Assembly: GCA_944391085.1 (NCBI GenBank)
Contig: CALXSE010000013.1
Coordinates: forward strand, 1-60,226
DNA: 60,226 nucleotides
Origin: an uncultured Kiritimatiellota bacterium
GTDB taxonomy: Bacteria > Verrucomicrobiota > Kiritimatiellia > RFP12 > DVOR01
Reading direction: 5' to 3'
In this document: positions 7,479 to 16,164 of the stretch, one piece after another
How the letters are laid out: the number at the start of each line of letters is the position of its first letter
How positions within the stretch are numbered: position 1 is the first letter of the stretch
Made by a program: the position numbers and the translations under genes
The notes under the pieces: model-generated
Seen by the model: only the letters and a program-made list of their open reading frames with translations
What the model was told of the DNA's origin: nothing
Databases searched by the model: none

Positions 7479-8318
7479 ATGCTTCCCGACTCCTTGGTGC
7501 TTCTGGCCGGCCGCGGGGATTACCCCGCCTGCGCCTTGGCCGGCGCCCGCGCCGCGGGCGTCAGGCGGATCCTTGTGGTCGGCGTGCGCGGCATGGTCGA
7601 GCGGCGCGTCCTGCGCGCGGCAGACGAGGCCGTCGTCTTCGGCGCGGGCGAGCTGGGCCGGGCGCTGGATTGGCTGGCGCGCTGTGGCGTCCGCCAAATG
7701 ATGCTGGTGGGGCAGATCACGCCGCTGGCGCTCTTCCGCACGCGTTTCGACGCGCTCACGCGCCGTATCCTCGCCGAGCTTCCGGTGAAGAACGCGCACA
7801 CCATCTTCGGGCGGCTGATCCAAGAAGTCGAGGCCCGGGGCGTGCGCGTGTTGCCCTCCTCGTGCTTCATGGGCGCGCACATCCCCGGCGAGGGCGTGCT
7901 CACGGCGCGCGCGCCGGACGCCCGCGAGGCGCAGGACATCGCCTTTGGCCACGAGGCCGCGATGGGGGTGTGCGGGCTGGACATCGGGCAGACGATTTTG
8001 GTGAAGGAAGGGATGGTGCTGGCCGTGGAGGCCTTCGAGGGCACAAACGCCACCGTGCGCCGCGGCGCCAAGCTCGGCGGCAAGGGCGCCGTCATGGTCA
8101 AGGTGGCCAAGGCCGGGCACGACATGCGCTTCGACATCCCCGTCTTCGGCGAGCACACCGTGCGCCTCTGCCGCAAATGCGGCGTCTCGGCCGTCGCCTT
8201 CCAGGCCAACCGGCTGGTGATGATCGACCGCCCGCGCGTCGTGGCCCTCGCCGACCGCTACGGCATCGCGCTCGTCGGCCTGCGGACCGACCTCCCCCCC
8301 GCGCCGCTCTTGCCATGA
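7479..8318 (+). CDS. lpxI: UDP-2,3-diacylglucosamine diphosphatase, LpxI type
   Basis: LpxI hydrolyses UDP-2,3-diacylglucosamine to lipid X in lipid A synthesis, so its presence implies an LPS outer membrane. At 279 residues it matches the family. It shows the N-terminal LVLLAGRGDYP, the middle GRLIQEVEARG and CGLDIGQTILVKEGMVLAVEA, and the C-terminal KVAKAGHDMRFDIPVFG. The upstream frame is open, but residue 1 at 7479 begins the conserved region and follows the ftsB-like gene after 13 bp. A leucine-rich leader peptide and leuA come next. Confidence 0.92.
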   Translation: MLPDSLVLLAGRGDYPACALAGARAAGVRRILVVGVRGMVERRVLRAADEAVVFGAGELGRALDWLARCGVRQMMLVGQITPLALFRTRFDALTRRILAELPVKNAHTIFGRLIQEVEARGVRVLPSSCFMGAHIPGEGVLTARAPDAREAQDIAFGHEAAMGVCGLDIGQTILVKEGMVLAVEAFEGTNATVRRGAKLGGKGAVMVKVAKAGHDMRFDIPVFGEHTVRLCRKCGVSAVAFQANRLVMIDRPRVVALADRYGIALVGLRTDLPPAPLLP

Positions 8319-8326
8319 TTTTGCGC

Positions 8327-8355
8327 TTGCGCCGACGCGACGGTTTTGGTATCGT
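8327..8355 (+). promoter_or_regulatory. Promoter of the leucine leader
   Basis: TTGCGC (8327-8332) and TATCGT (8350-8355) are 17 bp apart. Predicted initiation near 8362 would start the RNA only a few bases before the leader-peptide ATG at 8366. The TTGCG -35 matches other promoters in this window. Read-through from lpxI is also possible. Confidence 0.5.
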
Positions 8356-8365
8356 TGAGGCCGTC

Positions 8366-8455
8366 ATGGAACGCAAAGACTTCGCGCTTGGCCTTCGACT
8401 TACCCTCCTGCCGCTGTTGGGCGGCGGGGCGCGGAAGGCTTGGCGCGCGGAATGA
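8366..8455 (+). CDS. Leucine-rich leader peptide of leuA
   Basis: This is a 29-residue ORF reading MERKDFALGLRLTLLPLL before a short tail. Seven of the eleven residues from 8 to 18 are leucine. Their codons are CTT three times, CTC, CTG twice and TTG. CTT and TTG are uncommon in neighbouring genes, so ribosomes would stall there when charged Leu-tRNA is short. A hairpin with GCGCGC arms (8443-8448 and 8457-8462) overlaps the stop codon, and a terminator follows at 8478-8519. leuA, a leucine-pathway gene, begins 113 bp later. The arrangement is that of classical leuL attenuation; I see no other reason for such a peptide. Confidence 0.75.
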   Translation: MERKDFALGLRLTLLPLLGGGARKAWRAE

Positions 8456-8477
8456 GGCGCGCATGACGTGACGAAAC

Positions 8478-8519
8478 GGGGCCTCCGCGGGTTGGTATGA
8501 CGGCGGGGGCCTTCCTTTT
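8478..8519 (+). terminator. Attenuator terminator before leuA
   Basis: GGCCTCCGC (8480-8488) pairs with GCGGGGGCC (8503-8511) in nine pairs with one G-U, across a 14-nt loop, followed by TTCCTTTT (8512-8519). It lies between the leader peptide and leuA, where an attenuator is expected. I could not find a clean antiterminator pairing by eye. Confidence 0.7.
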
Positions 8520-8567
8520 GCAACGGGCCCGCCGTCCCCACAGGGGCCGATGAACAGGGAGCGAAAC

Positions 8568-10145
<1,578 letters not shown>

Positions 10146-10162
10146 GCGAAGGGAGCCGCCCC

Positions 10163-10726
10163 GTGGACATCGCCACCCTGGACGTCCGTGCCCTCCGCCT
10201 TGGCCAGAGCCTCACGCTCGAGGGCCTCGTGCACACCGGGCGCGACCGCCTCCACAAGCACCTCCACGACGGCGGCGCCCTCCCCCCCGGCGTCGACCTC
10301 CGCACCTCCGCCCTCTACCACTGCGGCCCTGTCATGGTCGCGGACGGACGGGGCGCCTGGCGCATGGTCGCCGGGGGCCCCACCACCTCCTCGCGTGAGG
10401 AGCCCTACGAGGCGGACGTCATCGCCCGCTTCGGCCTGCGCGCCATCATCGGCAAAGGCGGCATGGGCCCCAAGACCGTCGCCGCCTGCAAGGAGCACGG
10501 CTGCGTCTACCTCCAGGCCGTCGGCGGCGCGGGCGCCCTCATTGCCGCCTGCGTCGAGCGCGTCGAAGGCGTCGACTTCCTTGAGGACTTCGGCCCCGCC
10601 GAGGCCATGTGGCACCTCCGCGTCCGCGGGTTTCCCGTCACCGTCGCCATCGACGCCCACGGGAACAGCCTCTACGACCAGGTCGCCGCCCGTTCCGCCG
10701 AACGGCTCCGCGCCCTCCTTGCCTGA
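10163..10726 (+). CDS. Class I fumarate hydratase, beta subunit-type
   Basis: This 187-residue protein matches the C-terminal (beta) domain of [4Fe-4S] fumarases and L-tartrate dehydratases, which add water across fumarate. Visible marks include GRDRLHKHL, LYHCGPV, GGPTTSSREEPYEADVI and IIGKGGMGPKT. The start is GTG 10163, preceded by GGGAG (10151-10155). The alpha subunit carrying the cluster cysteines is not adjacent and not in the window, which is unusual because the two are normally paired. It follows leuA closely and is ended by its own terminator. Confidence 0.85.
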   Translation: MDIATLDVRALRLGQSLTLEGLVHTGRDRLHKHLHDGGALPPGVDLRTSALYHCGPVMVADGRGAWRMVAGGPTTSSREEPYEADVIARFGLRAIIGKGGMGPKTVAACKEHGCVYLQAVGGAGALIAACVERVEGVDFLEDFGPAEAMWHLRVRGFPVTVAIDAHGNSLYDQVAARSAERLRALLA

Positions 10727-10738
10727 CGGGTGGGAAGC

Positions 10739-10771
10739 GAAGGCCCCCGGGAACCGGAGGCCTTCTTTGTT
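10739..10771 (+). terminator. Terminator of the leuA transcript
   Basis: GAAGGCC-CCCGG and CCGG-A-GGCCTTC form a strong hairpin (10739-10765) followed by TTTGTT. It separates the plus-strand leuA unit from the convergent minus-strand ybaK/hydrogenase unit. Confidence 0.75.
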
Positions 10772-10785
10772 GCGCCGGCGGCCCT

Positions 10786-11265
10786 TCATTGCGTCAGTGG
10801 GGCGAACTCCGCAGGGATAAGCGCGGCGAGGGGCTTGGGCGCGAGGGAAACATTGAGGCCTATCTGCCCGGCGCTGACGTAGAGCTCCGGCAACGCCTCG
10901 GCCGAGGCGTCGATGAAGGTGGGGAAACGCCGCTTCATGCCGAGGGGCGAGCAGCCGCCATGGCGATAGCCGGTGAGCGGGAAGAGCCTGGCCAGGGGAA
11001 GCATGGAAAGCGCCTTGACGCCGGCGGCCTTGGCAGCCTTTTTGAGGTCAAGCCGCCCGTCTGCGGGGATGACGAAGACGAAGGCCTCATGGCGTTCGGT
11101 CTCGGTGACGAGGGTCTTGAAGACGATGCGCGGGGGAATGCCAAGCTGCGCGGCGATCTCGGAAGCCTCGGCCTGACCGCCGCGTCCATCGAAGGCATGC
11201 GGCACATAAGGGAGGCCGGCGGCCTCAAGGATGCGCTCGACGTTGGTCTTCTTTGCGGCTTTCAC
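10786..11265 (-). CDS. ybaK: YbaK/EbsC-family aminoacyl-tRNA deacylase
   Basis: This 159-residue protein of the YbaK family clears mischarged tRNA such as Cys-tRNA(Pro). It has the family's PPRIVFKTLV, VIPADGRLDLKKAAKAAG, GYRHGGCSPLGMKR and a C-terminal SAG-type segment. The start is GTG at 11265, overlapping the stop of the preceding gene by a few bases, so the two are translationally coupled. It is the last gene of the minus-strand hydrogenase unit, a curious place for a tRNA editing enzyme. Confidence 0.9.
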   Translation of the reverse strand: MKAAKKTNVERILEAAGLPYVPHAFDGRGGQAEASEIAAQLGIPPRIVFKTLVTETERHEAFVFVIPADGRLDLKKAAKAAGVKALSMLPLARLFPLTGYRHGGCSPLGMKRRFPTFIDASAEALPELYVSAGQIGLNVSLAPKPLAALIPAEFAPLTQ

Positions 11266-11738
11266 GGCTTTTGCGCCCGCAGGGCGCGCTCGGCGCAGAA
11301 ACGGATGAAGGCGGCGCAGGGGCGTTTGGCGTAGTATTCCGGCGTGCGCGGCTCGGGGCGGTCCCCGGGGCGCTTCTCGATGCCGACGTCCGCCAGGAGC
11401 TCCTTGCAGACGTGGGTGCCGAAGCGGGCGTCAAAGTCGGCGACGGCGGCCTGCACGGCCTCGTACAGGGCGGCCTTCTCGCCGTCCCCCATCGGGCGAC
11501 CCGGGGCGATGCGGCTGCCGATCGCGGCGGCCATGGCCAAGACGGCGCCGCAAGTCTCGCGGAGCCCCCCTACCCCGGCGCCAAGGCCGGCGGCCAAACG
11601 CAGGGCCTCGGGCCCCGTCAGCCCAAGGGCGGGGGCGCAGGCGGCAAGGACGGACTGGGCGCAGTTGCACCCGGAGCAAAAGGCACGCACGGCGGCCTCG
11701 CCGTGCGTGCCTTTCCCGTTTTGCCCTTCGGCGCTCAT
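11262..11738 (-). CDS. C_GCAxxG_C_C family redox protein
   Basis: This 158-residue protein has the family pattern of spaced cysteines: FCSGCNCAQSV near residue 20, the GLGAGVGGLRETCGA segment in the middle and later single cysteines. The family is annotated as putative redox-active or metal-binding, with no proven reaction. Its start overlaps the hydrogenase stop (ATGA), and the next gene begins inside its own stop, so the three are coupled. Coupling to a hydrogenase suggests electron transfer or thiol chemistry; that is inference. Confidence 0.85.
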   Translation of the reverse strand: MSAEGQNGKGTHGEAAVRAFCSGCNCAQSVLAACAPALGLTGPEALRLAAGLGAGVGGLRETCGAVLAMAAAIGSRIAPGRPMGDGEKAALYEAVQAAVADFDARFGTHVCKELLADVGIEKRPGDRPEPRTPEYYAKRPCAAFIRFCAERALRAQKP

Positions 11739-13180
11739 GCCTCGAAGCCTTCGGGACGGCGCTTTTGGATGACCTTGGCGGCGTCCTCGGCGGGGGAGAT
11801 GGCGCAGGGGCCGCCGACGCAGCCGCCGGGGCAGACCATGACCTCGATGAGCTCGGCGGGGGCCTTCTTGGTCTTGGCGAAGACGCGCAGAAGGGCGACG
11901 TTCTTCTTGTTGAGGCCGTTGATCTTGAAGACGGTCGGCCTGGGCGTGCCCTCGGGCAGGTAGTGGGCGACGGCATTGGCGACGCCGCCGCTGATGGCGA
12001 ACTCGGCGCCGTAGTGCGTGCCGGAGACCTCGGGCTCGATGGGCTCAAGCTCGTCGAGCTGGATGTTGTCGGCCATGAGCCAGGCGCCGATTTCCTCGGC
12101 GGTGATGACGTAATCCGGGCCGCCGTGCTTGTGGGCCTCGGTGCGCTTGGCCATGCAGGGGCCGATGAAGACGGTGACGCACCCGGGGTGGTCTTTCTTG
12201 GCGCGCATCTCGGCGAAGCCCATCGGCGTGGGCGTGTCGGAAACGTAGGGCTTCATCTCGGGCAGATGGCGCTCCACGCACTCGATCCACGCCGGGCAGC
12301 AGCTGGTGGTCATGAAAGGCGCGCCGTGGGCCTTGCGCTCGGCCCACTCGGCGGCCTCATGCTCGGCCGTGTCGTCGCCGCCGCGGGCGACTTCGTAGAC
12401 GTGGGCAAAGCCCATCTTCTTGAGCGCGGCGTAAAGCTTGCCGGGCTCGGTGGGGAAAAAGCCGTTGATGGCCGGCGCGACGAGGGCGACGACCTCCCTG
12501 CCCTTGGCGATGGCGCGCACCACGTGCGCCACCTGGTTGCTCTGCATGATGGCCGCGAAGGGGCAGGCCTTGATGCACTTGCCGCAGCGGATGCACTTCT
12601 CGTGGTCGACGGTGACGCGCCCATCCTCGGTCTTGCCGATCGCCCCCACCGGACAGGCGTCGGCGCAGGCCAGCGGCACCTGGATGATGGCGTGATACCG
12701 GCACACCTCCGCGCACTTGCCGCAATTTACGCACAGGTCATGCGCGATCATCGCGCGGCCGTTGCGCACCTGGATGGCATGGCGCGGGCAGATGTTCGTG
12801 CACGGGCGCGCCAGGCACCCGCGGCACATGTTCGTCACCATGATCTGCGACTCCATGCACGCCGAGCACGCATCCGGGAAAATGGTGAGGAAGGGGTCGG
12901 AGGCCGGCGGGTTCGTCTCGATGTCCTCCGCGTAGCTTTTCAACGTCTTGAGCTCGTCGACCTCATCCTCCACCCGGAAGCCAAGCGCCGACATGCACCG
13001 ATACCGGAGCGCCGCGCGATCCTTGTAAATGCAGCACCGCGAGAACGGCTGGCCCTTCGGGCGGATCTTGATCGGGATCCGGTCGATATCCTCGTACTTG
13101 TTCTCCTTGACCGCCTTGATGACATACGCCAACACCTCGCGGCGCAGACGATCGGCCTCGCTGATCATCGGGATGGCCAT
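11735..13180 (-). CDS. [FeFe] hydrogenase, monomeric, group-B-like
   Basis: This 481-residue protein has an N-terminal cysteine region (RCCIYKDRA, residues 48-56) and several ferredoxin-type cysteine clusters (about 105-206, including CVNCGKC, CADACP and CIRCGKCIKACP). The H-cluster domain follows with L1 TSCCPAW (292-298), L2 GPCMAKRTE (340-348) and L3 CPGGCVGG (450-457). All four H-cluster cysteines are present. The L3 motif lacks the GGGQP ending of classical group A enzymes, which suggests the group B1/B3 type. It would make, consume or sense H2. GGAGGA precedes ATG 13180. Maturases HydE, HydF and HydG are not in the window. Confidence 0.9.
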   Translation of the reverse strand: MAIPMISEADRLRREVLAYVIKAVKENKYEDIDRIPIKIRPKGQPFSRCCIYKDRAALRYRCMSALGFRVEDEVDELKTLKSYAEDIETNPPASDPFLTIFPDACSACMESQIMVTNMCRGCLARPCTNICPRHAIQVRNGRAMIAHDLCVNCGKCAEVCRYHAIIQVPLACADACPVGAIGKTEDGRVTVDHEKCIRCGKCIKACPFAAIMQSNQVAHVVRAIAKGREVVALVAPAINGFFPTEPGKLYAALKKMGFAHVYEVARGGDDTAEHEAAEWAERKAHGAPFMTTSCCPAWIECVERHLPEMKPYVSDTPTPMGFAEMRAKKDHPGCVTVFIGPCMAKRTEAHKHGGPDYVITAEEIGAWLMADNIQLDELEPIEPEVSGTHYGAEFAISGGVANAVAHYLPEGTPRPTVFKINGLNKKNVALLRVFAKTKKAPAELIEVMVCPGGCVGGPCAISPAEDAAKVIQKRRPEGFEA

Positions 13181-13192
13181 CTCAAATCCTCC

Positions 13193-13453
13193 TTACTCGC
13201 CCAACGCCGCGCGGATGGCCGTGAGCACCTTGCCCTCGTCCGCCTCCGCAATCAGCTCCCCATTCACCCGAACGAACGGCGCGCGCCCCAGCCGGTCACC
13301 CTGCTGGCACGCCCCGCTGCACCGCATCCCCTTGACGGCGACGCGCCCCTTCCATTCCTCCGGCAGACGGTCGGCCAAGCCCGCAAGCTGTGCTCCGCCC
13401 ATCACATAGCACGTTGTGCCCATACAGATTTCCACGGTGATGTGGTCGGCCAT
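13193..13453 (-). CDS. Thioredoxin-like [2Fe-2S] ferredoxin domain protein
   Basis: This 86-residue protein has the NuoE/HymA-like pattern: CMGTTCYVMGG near the N-terminus and GMRCSGACQQGDRLGRAPFV in the middle, giving C-x4-C and C-x3-C cluster ligands. Such proteins pass electrons to NADH dehydrogenases or hydrogenases. The frame is open upstream, but ATG 13453 has GGAGAGA before it and begins the domain. It is the first gene of the hydrogenase unit, 12 bp from the hydrogenase, so it is the likely electron partner. Confidence 0.88.
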   Translation of the reverse strand: MADHITVEICMGTTCYVMGGAQLAGLADRLPEEWKGRVAVKGMRCSGACQQGDRLGRAPFVRVNGELIAEADEGKVLTAIRAALGE

Positions 13454-13482
13454 GTTGCTCTCTCCGCAAACGCTGTTCCTGA

Positions 13483-13839
13483 TACGGCGAAAAACTTCCC
13501 TTAGTATACCCAATCCACCCCGAAACCGCAAACCACCCCGCCGCGGCGCCTGCGCGAGCAGGCCCTCTTCTCCGCGCCGGGTGGCGCCGCACCCACCACC
13601 GCACCGACTGGCCCCAACGGTGGAAGGCCGCCGGCGACGCCGTCGCCAACCGCGCGCCCCTCCGCCGCGCCGTCGGGCTCCTCCTGACGGCGGCGGCTCC
13701 GCGCCATCTGCGGCAGGTGGCGCGCACGCGCCACGCCACGGCGCAGCGCCTGGGGGCCACGCCCACGGGCTTCTGGTCCGGCGCGGCGCAGGCGGTGCGC
13801 CTGCAGGCCCACGCCGTGTCCGCCACATCCGCTACATGA
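13483..13839 (+). pseudogene. Coding-like fragment without a start codon
   Basis: One plus-strand frame is open from 13483 to a TGA at 13837. It reads like protein from about 13580 onward (for example WPQRWKAAGDAVANRAPL and ATPTGFWSGAAQAVRLQ) with the C-ending codons of real genes here. There is no ATG, GTG or TTG to begin it, and its 5' part runs across the hydrogenase promoter. I do not recognise the family. It is most likely the 3' end of a gene lost by deletion, but it may be chance in GC-rich DNA. Confidence 0.3.
13503..13531 (-). promoter_or_regulatory. Promoter of the hydrogenase unit
   Basis: On the minus strand, TTGCGG (13531-13526) and TATACT (13508-13503) are 17 bp apart, about 50 bp before the [2Fe-2S] gene. 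No FNR- or Rex-like dyad was obvious beside it. Confidence 0.65.
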
Positions 13840-13902
13840 CGTGCAAGGCAAAGTACGGGGAAGCATGGCCGCCTCCAGGCGTAACCAAACTGCCTTTCAC
13901 CC

Positions 13903-14447
13903 TCATCGCTCCGGGAAGATACGCAGCCACAGCGCGTCCACCCAAGCAAGCAGCGGCGACCACAGCCCACACGTCCCCCAGACCGCCAGGCGGCGTGGCA
14001 GGTCTACCGCCACACAAACGCAGAAGACAATCGTCGCGACCACAAAATAGACTACCGGCAGCGGCCACCCCTGAATATCCGTCCAACGTTCCTCCAACCG
14101 CGTCATCAGGTCAAAACCCAGCCGATTGCTGTGGAGCAGATAGACCGTGAACATCGACGGACCTAAAAACAACGCCGCACGCCCCACCCTCCCCGGCCAC
14201 GATACGCGCGTAAAAACCAGAAACCACGTTACCGCCTCAACGCCATCAGTGCCCGGCGCCACGTGAAGAAACGCCCCATGTCCACCATCCGGCACAACCG
14301 CGCCGCCGTGTACGTGGCCAACAGCGAAAGCCCCGTATAACTTCCCAACCCCGCCGTCCCTGGCAACAGCAACCCAAGGACAGGAAGGTCATTCCCGAAC
14401 GACCACCCGAAGGTAAGTAAACCAAACGGCGCAGACAGGTATTGCGC
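13903..14447 (-). pseudogene. Acyltransferase family 3 (OafA/YrhL-like) 3' remnant
   Basis: On the minus strand, the region 14447 to about 14240 reads YLSAPFGLLTFGWSF and later LLLPGTAGLGSYTGLSLLA. After a frameshift near 14240 it continues with FLGPSMFTVYLLHSN and hydrophobic helices to a stop at 13903. This is the C-terminal half of an integral-membrane O-acyltransferase, a family that acylates surface sugars. The N-terminal half is missing, an in-frame TGA sits at the upstream edge, and one frameshift splits the rest, so it is a decayed gene. Confidence 0.7.
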
Positions 14448-14907
14448 TCATTAGAAATCCTTTTCGCGGCAACGCCATCCCCCACGCCGCCTGGCAAGTC
14501 CACCGCGCCACCCTCCTCCCCGACGCTCTCGCCGCCGGCACCCTCTACGCCGCCCTCTCGCCCATTCTCATTCCCTTTGAGTATTTTCCCCCCAGTGATG
14601 AAATGCAACAAAGCTTCGTGACCCTAACGATACCTTTATGTTGTTTATATGTTGAGAACGAACGGGCTTCGCCCTGTCAGCGAGTTTGGCAAAGAGGCTC
14701 CCCGTGAGGGGGAAACGAAATGCCCCGCCGGGGCCCGGCGGGGCTGGATGGGATGTGAGGGGAACGTTTGCCGAAGCCAGCACGGTGGGTGGCTGACAGT
14801 GCCCCCGGCAAAATCCATTTGAACGGATGGCCTTGGGGATACAGCCTGCCGAGAGGGGGCGCCGGAGGCGAACTGCCCGGCAGGGGGACGAGGGCCCGGC
14901 AGGGGGA
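14448..14907. other. Gene-poor region with coding debris and repeats
   Basis: From 14465 to about 14560 the plus strand reads like a short piece of a gene (GNAIPHAAWQVHRATLLPD) but has no start and soon loses coding character. 14600-14700 is AT-richer. A 21-base GC palindrome of type CCCCGCCGGG/CCCGGCGGGG lies at 14723-14743. The 14-mer CCCGGCAGGGGGAC occurs twice (14876-14889 and 14895-14908). With the two pseudogenes beside it, this looks like a site of past insertion and deletion. Confidence 0.4.
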
Positions 14908-14939
14908 CAAAATATGCCCCCTTCGGGCGAAGGGGGCAT
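14908..14939 (-). terminator. Terminator of the galactose operon
   Basis: A perfect hairpin with arms ATGCCCCCTTCG and CGAAGGGGGCAT (14914-14939) reads out on the minus strand into ATTTTG. It lies 19 bp beyond the galactokinase stop codon. Confidence 0.8.
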
Positions 14940-14957
14940 GTCGAAGGGGCCCGCGGG

Positions 14958-16136
14958 TCAGCCCTGAATGATGTGGGCCCCCTGGGAGGGCTTGATGAGC
15001 TGGCAGACGGGCTCGTCGCCGAACTTGGCCTTGTAGGCGGCGGTGATGGCGGCGGCGATCTTGTCGGCCGCGGAGGGGTCGACCAAGAGGCAGCAGCTGC
15101 CGCCGAAGCCGCCGCCGGAGAGGCGGGCGCCGTAGACCTCGGGGATGGTCTTGGCGGCGTCGACGATGAGGTCGAGTTCCTCGCAGGAGTTCTCGAACCA
15201 ATGGCGGCTGGATTCGTGGGAATCGAACATCAGCGCGCCGAAGGCCTTGACGTCGCCATGCTCGAGGAGCGCGGTGCCCTGGAGGACGCGCTCGTCCTCG
15301 CCGATGGGGTGGACGGCGCGTTTGGCGGTGGTCTCGTCGAGGCCGTCGCGGTAAAGCACCCACTCGGCCATCGTCACGTCGCGCAGGTGGGTGACGGGCT
15401 TGCGGAGGACTTTGGCGAAATGCTGGGCGGCGTCTTCGCAGGCTTTGCGGCGGGAGGCGTAGGCGCCGTCGACGAGGGCGTGCTTGGCGTTGGACTTGAC
15501 CATCATGAAGGAGACGGCGGGGCCCATGGAGACGGTCTCGAAGACGTTGGTGCGGAAGTCGCTCTTGACGAGGCAGCCTTCCTGGCCGTACATGGAGGAG
15601 GCCTGGTCGAGGAGGCCGCAGGGGCAGCCGGCGAAGGTGTGCTCGGCCTTCTGGCCGATCTTGGCCATCGTCGTCTTGTCCTTGTCGATGCCGTAGAGCT
15701 TGGAGAGCGCCAGCACCGTGCACATCTCAAGGGCGGCGGAGGAGGAGAGGCCGGCGCCGAGGGGGATGTTGCCCAGGAACATGCCCTTCCAGCCGTGCTT
15801 CGCGGCGGCGGGGTTGCCGTCGAAGAGCCAGTTGAAGGTGCCGTTCACGTAGTTCTGCCAGGTCATTTCCTTGGCGGGGGCGCAGGTGGCGGTGGTGAAC
15901 TTCGCCGTCTCCATGAGGTCGGCGGCGGTGAGCTCGCAGGTGTCGTCGGCCGAGGGGCTCACGGCGAAGAAGGTGCCTTTGTCGATGGCCGCGGAGAAGA
16001 CGTAGCCTTCGTTGTAGTCGGTGTGGTTGCCGAGCACCTCGATGCGGCCGGGGGCGTAGGCGACGATCTGGGGTTTCTGGCCGTACTTGGCCTCGAACTT
16101 GGCGATGAGTTCGTCGTAGACAGCTTGGTTTTGCAT
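14958..16136 (-). CDS. galK: Galactokinase
   Basis: GHMP-family kinase that phosphorylates galactose with ATP. The 392-residue protein has motif 2 intact (IPLGAGLSSSAALE), motif 3 (LSGGGFGGSCC) and a signature region GRIEVLGNHTDY (residues 30-41). Classical galactokinases read GRxNLIGEHTDY, so the Asn and Glu are in effect exchanged here; the Glu normally contacts the sugar. AGAAAGG precedes ATG 16136. It is the last gene of the mutarotase-permease-kinase operon, which supports galactose as substrate, though a related sugar cannot be excluded. Confidence 0.9.
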   Translation of the reverse strand: MQNQAVYDELIAKFEAKYGQKPQIVAYAPGRIEVLGNHTDYNEGYVFSAAIDKGTFFAVSPSADDTCELTAADLMETAKFTTATCAPAKEMTWQNYVNGTFNWLFDGNPAAAKHGWKGMFLGNIPLGAGLSSSAALEMCTVLALSKLYGIDKDKTTMAKIGQKAEHTFAGCPCGLLDQASSMYGQEGCLVKSDFRTNVFETVSMGPAVSFMMVKSNAKHALVDGAYASRRKACEDAAQHFAKVLRKPVTHLRDVTMAEWVLYRDGLDETTAKRAVHPIGEDERVLQGTALLEHGDVKAFGALMFDSHESSRHWFENSCEELDLIVDAAKTIPEVYGARLSGGGFGGSCCLLVDPSAADKIAAAITAAYKAKFGDEPVCQLIKPSQGAHIIQG

Positions 16137-16164
16137 CGTTGAGCCTTTCTTAAAGGGGTTGGGG

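Noticed and set aside
7670..8455. A 261-codon plus-strand ORF overlapping lpxI
   Set aside because: It is a shadow frame. Only its last 29 codons, the leucine leader, have independent support.
13454..13828. N-terminal extension of the [2Fe-2S] protein to a start at 13828
   Set aside because: The extension is Arg/Gly-rich noise crossing the promoter. A good ribosome binding site supports ATG 13453.
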